A DNA stretch of 60,291 nt from an uncultured Pelagibacteraceae bacterium (GTDB lineage Bacteria; Pseudomonadota; Alphaproteobacteria; Pelagibacterales; Pelagibacteraceae): NCBI GenBank assembly GCA_902634485.1, contig CACPKA010000008.1, positions 1 to 60,291 of the forward strand. The letters are read 5' to 3'. How positions within the stretch are numbered: the first letter of the stretch is position 1; each line of letters opens with the position of its first letter. The notes beneath the pieces are model-generated. The model worked only from the letters and a program-made list of their open reading frames with translations, searched no databases and was not told where the DNA came from. Of the stretch, positions 60,187 through 60,291 are shown piece by piece. The position numbers and the translations under genes were made by a program.

Positions 60187-60291
60187 TTGCTAAATATTTT
60201 AGATATTTCTTCATTGGAAATTTTAAAGTCATTACTTATCCATTTTTCTTCTATTTCTCTTAATTTTATTCCAACTATTTCACCTTCTTTG
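60183..60291 (-). CDS. 3' end of probable tRNA nucleotidyltransferase (CCA-adding/poly(A) polymerase family)
   Basis: The last 35 codons of a - strand gene continue beyond the window edge. The visible residues, EGEIVGIKLREIEEKWISND followed by FKISNEEISKIF, look like the C-terminal end of class II CCA-adding enzymes, where G-x-x-G/L-K-E-x-E-x-W-x-x-N is common. This is a weak identification from a short fragment. The stop codon overlaps the greA end. Confidence 0.5.
   Translation of the reverse strand, partial: KEGEIVGIKLREIEEKWISNDFKISNEEISKIFSN

Overview
The window reads as chromosomal DNA from a streamlined, very AT-rich marine alphaproteobacterium, most likely the SAR11 clade (Candidatus Pelagibacter or a close relative). 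This is inferred from the strong A/T bias, Lys/Asn/Ile-rich proteins, gaps of only a few bases, many start/stop overlaps (ATGA, GTGA, TAATG), convergent genes whose ends overlap, and alphaproteobacterial gene sets (petABC-trmL-hemF, lpxC-bamD-ligA, petP/petR-like regulators, an NDUFAF7-like methyltransferase, an ELM1 family protein). I see no prophage, insertion sequence, CRISPR array or foreign island. Composition looks uniform.

Region 1 (1-3013, + strand) holds the 3' part of a UvrD/PcrA helicase gene and an aminopeptidase P gene. Region 2 (2996-23876, - strand) is one long division and cell wall (dcw) cluster. In transcription order it is mraZ, ftsZ, rsmH, ftsL, ftsI, murE-murF (one fused gene), mraY, murD, ftsW, murG, murC, murB, ddl, ftsQ, a very short ftsA-like gene, lpxC, bamD, ligA. 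It departs from the textbook order in three ways: ftsZ sits second instead of after ftsA, murE and murF are one 950-residue protein, and the ftsA position holds only a 237-residue protein with an SHS2-like core and a terminal amphipathic helix. Upstream of mraZ are three TGGGN repeats at 10-bp period lying over a candidate promoter. These look like the MraZ operator.

Region 3 (24040-31091) has the RNase P RNA gene with a candidate terminator, an AmiD-like amidase, mlaA-mlaC, two tRNA genes (an Ile2/Met CAU tRNA and a structurally odd Val GAC tRNA) and a yqeY-dnaG-rpoD operon that runs directly into the tRNA-Val gene. Region 4 (31211-40444) has carAB, a 2OG-Fe(II) oxygenase and ELM1-like gene pair, trxB, an unknown membrane protein, an NAD(P)-binding protein and an aspartate aminotransferase.

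Region 5 (40481-49774) has uvrB-folM-folB-uvrC-pgsA, ilvE, a MarR regulator / response regulator / histidine kinase trio, and a UbiK-like gene. Region 6 (49823-60291) has lgt, an NDUFAF7-like methyltransferase gene, pgeF, prs, rplY, pth and ychF. These are followed by the cytochrome bc1 operon petABC on the opposite strand, then trmL, hemF, greA, and the end of a probable tRNA nucleotidyltransferase gene.

Most genes are housekeeping functions: envelope synthesis, division, DNA repair, replication and transcription initiation, nucleotide and amino acid synthesis, and respiration. The strongest leads for something undescribed are the reduced FtsA with a relocated FtsZ that still carries its FtsA-binding tail, the MurE-MurF fusion, and the tRNA-Val with an abnormal elbow.
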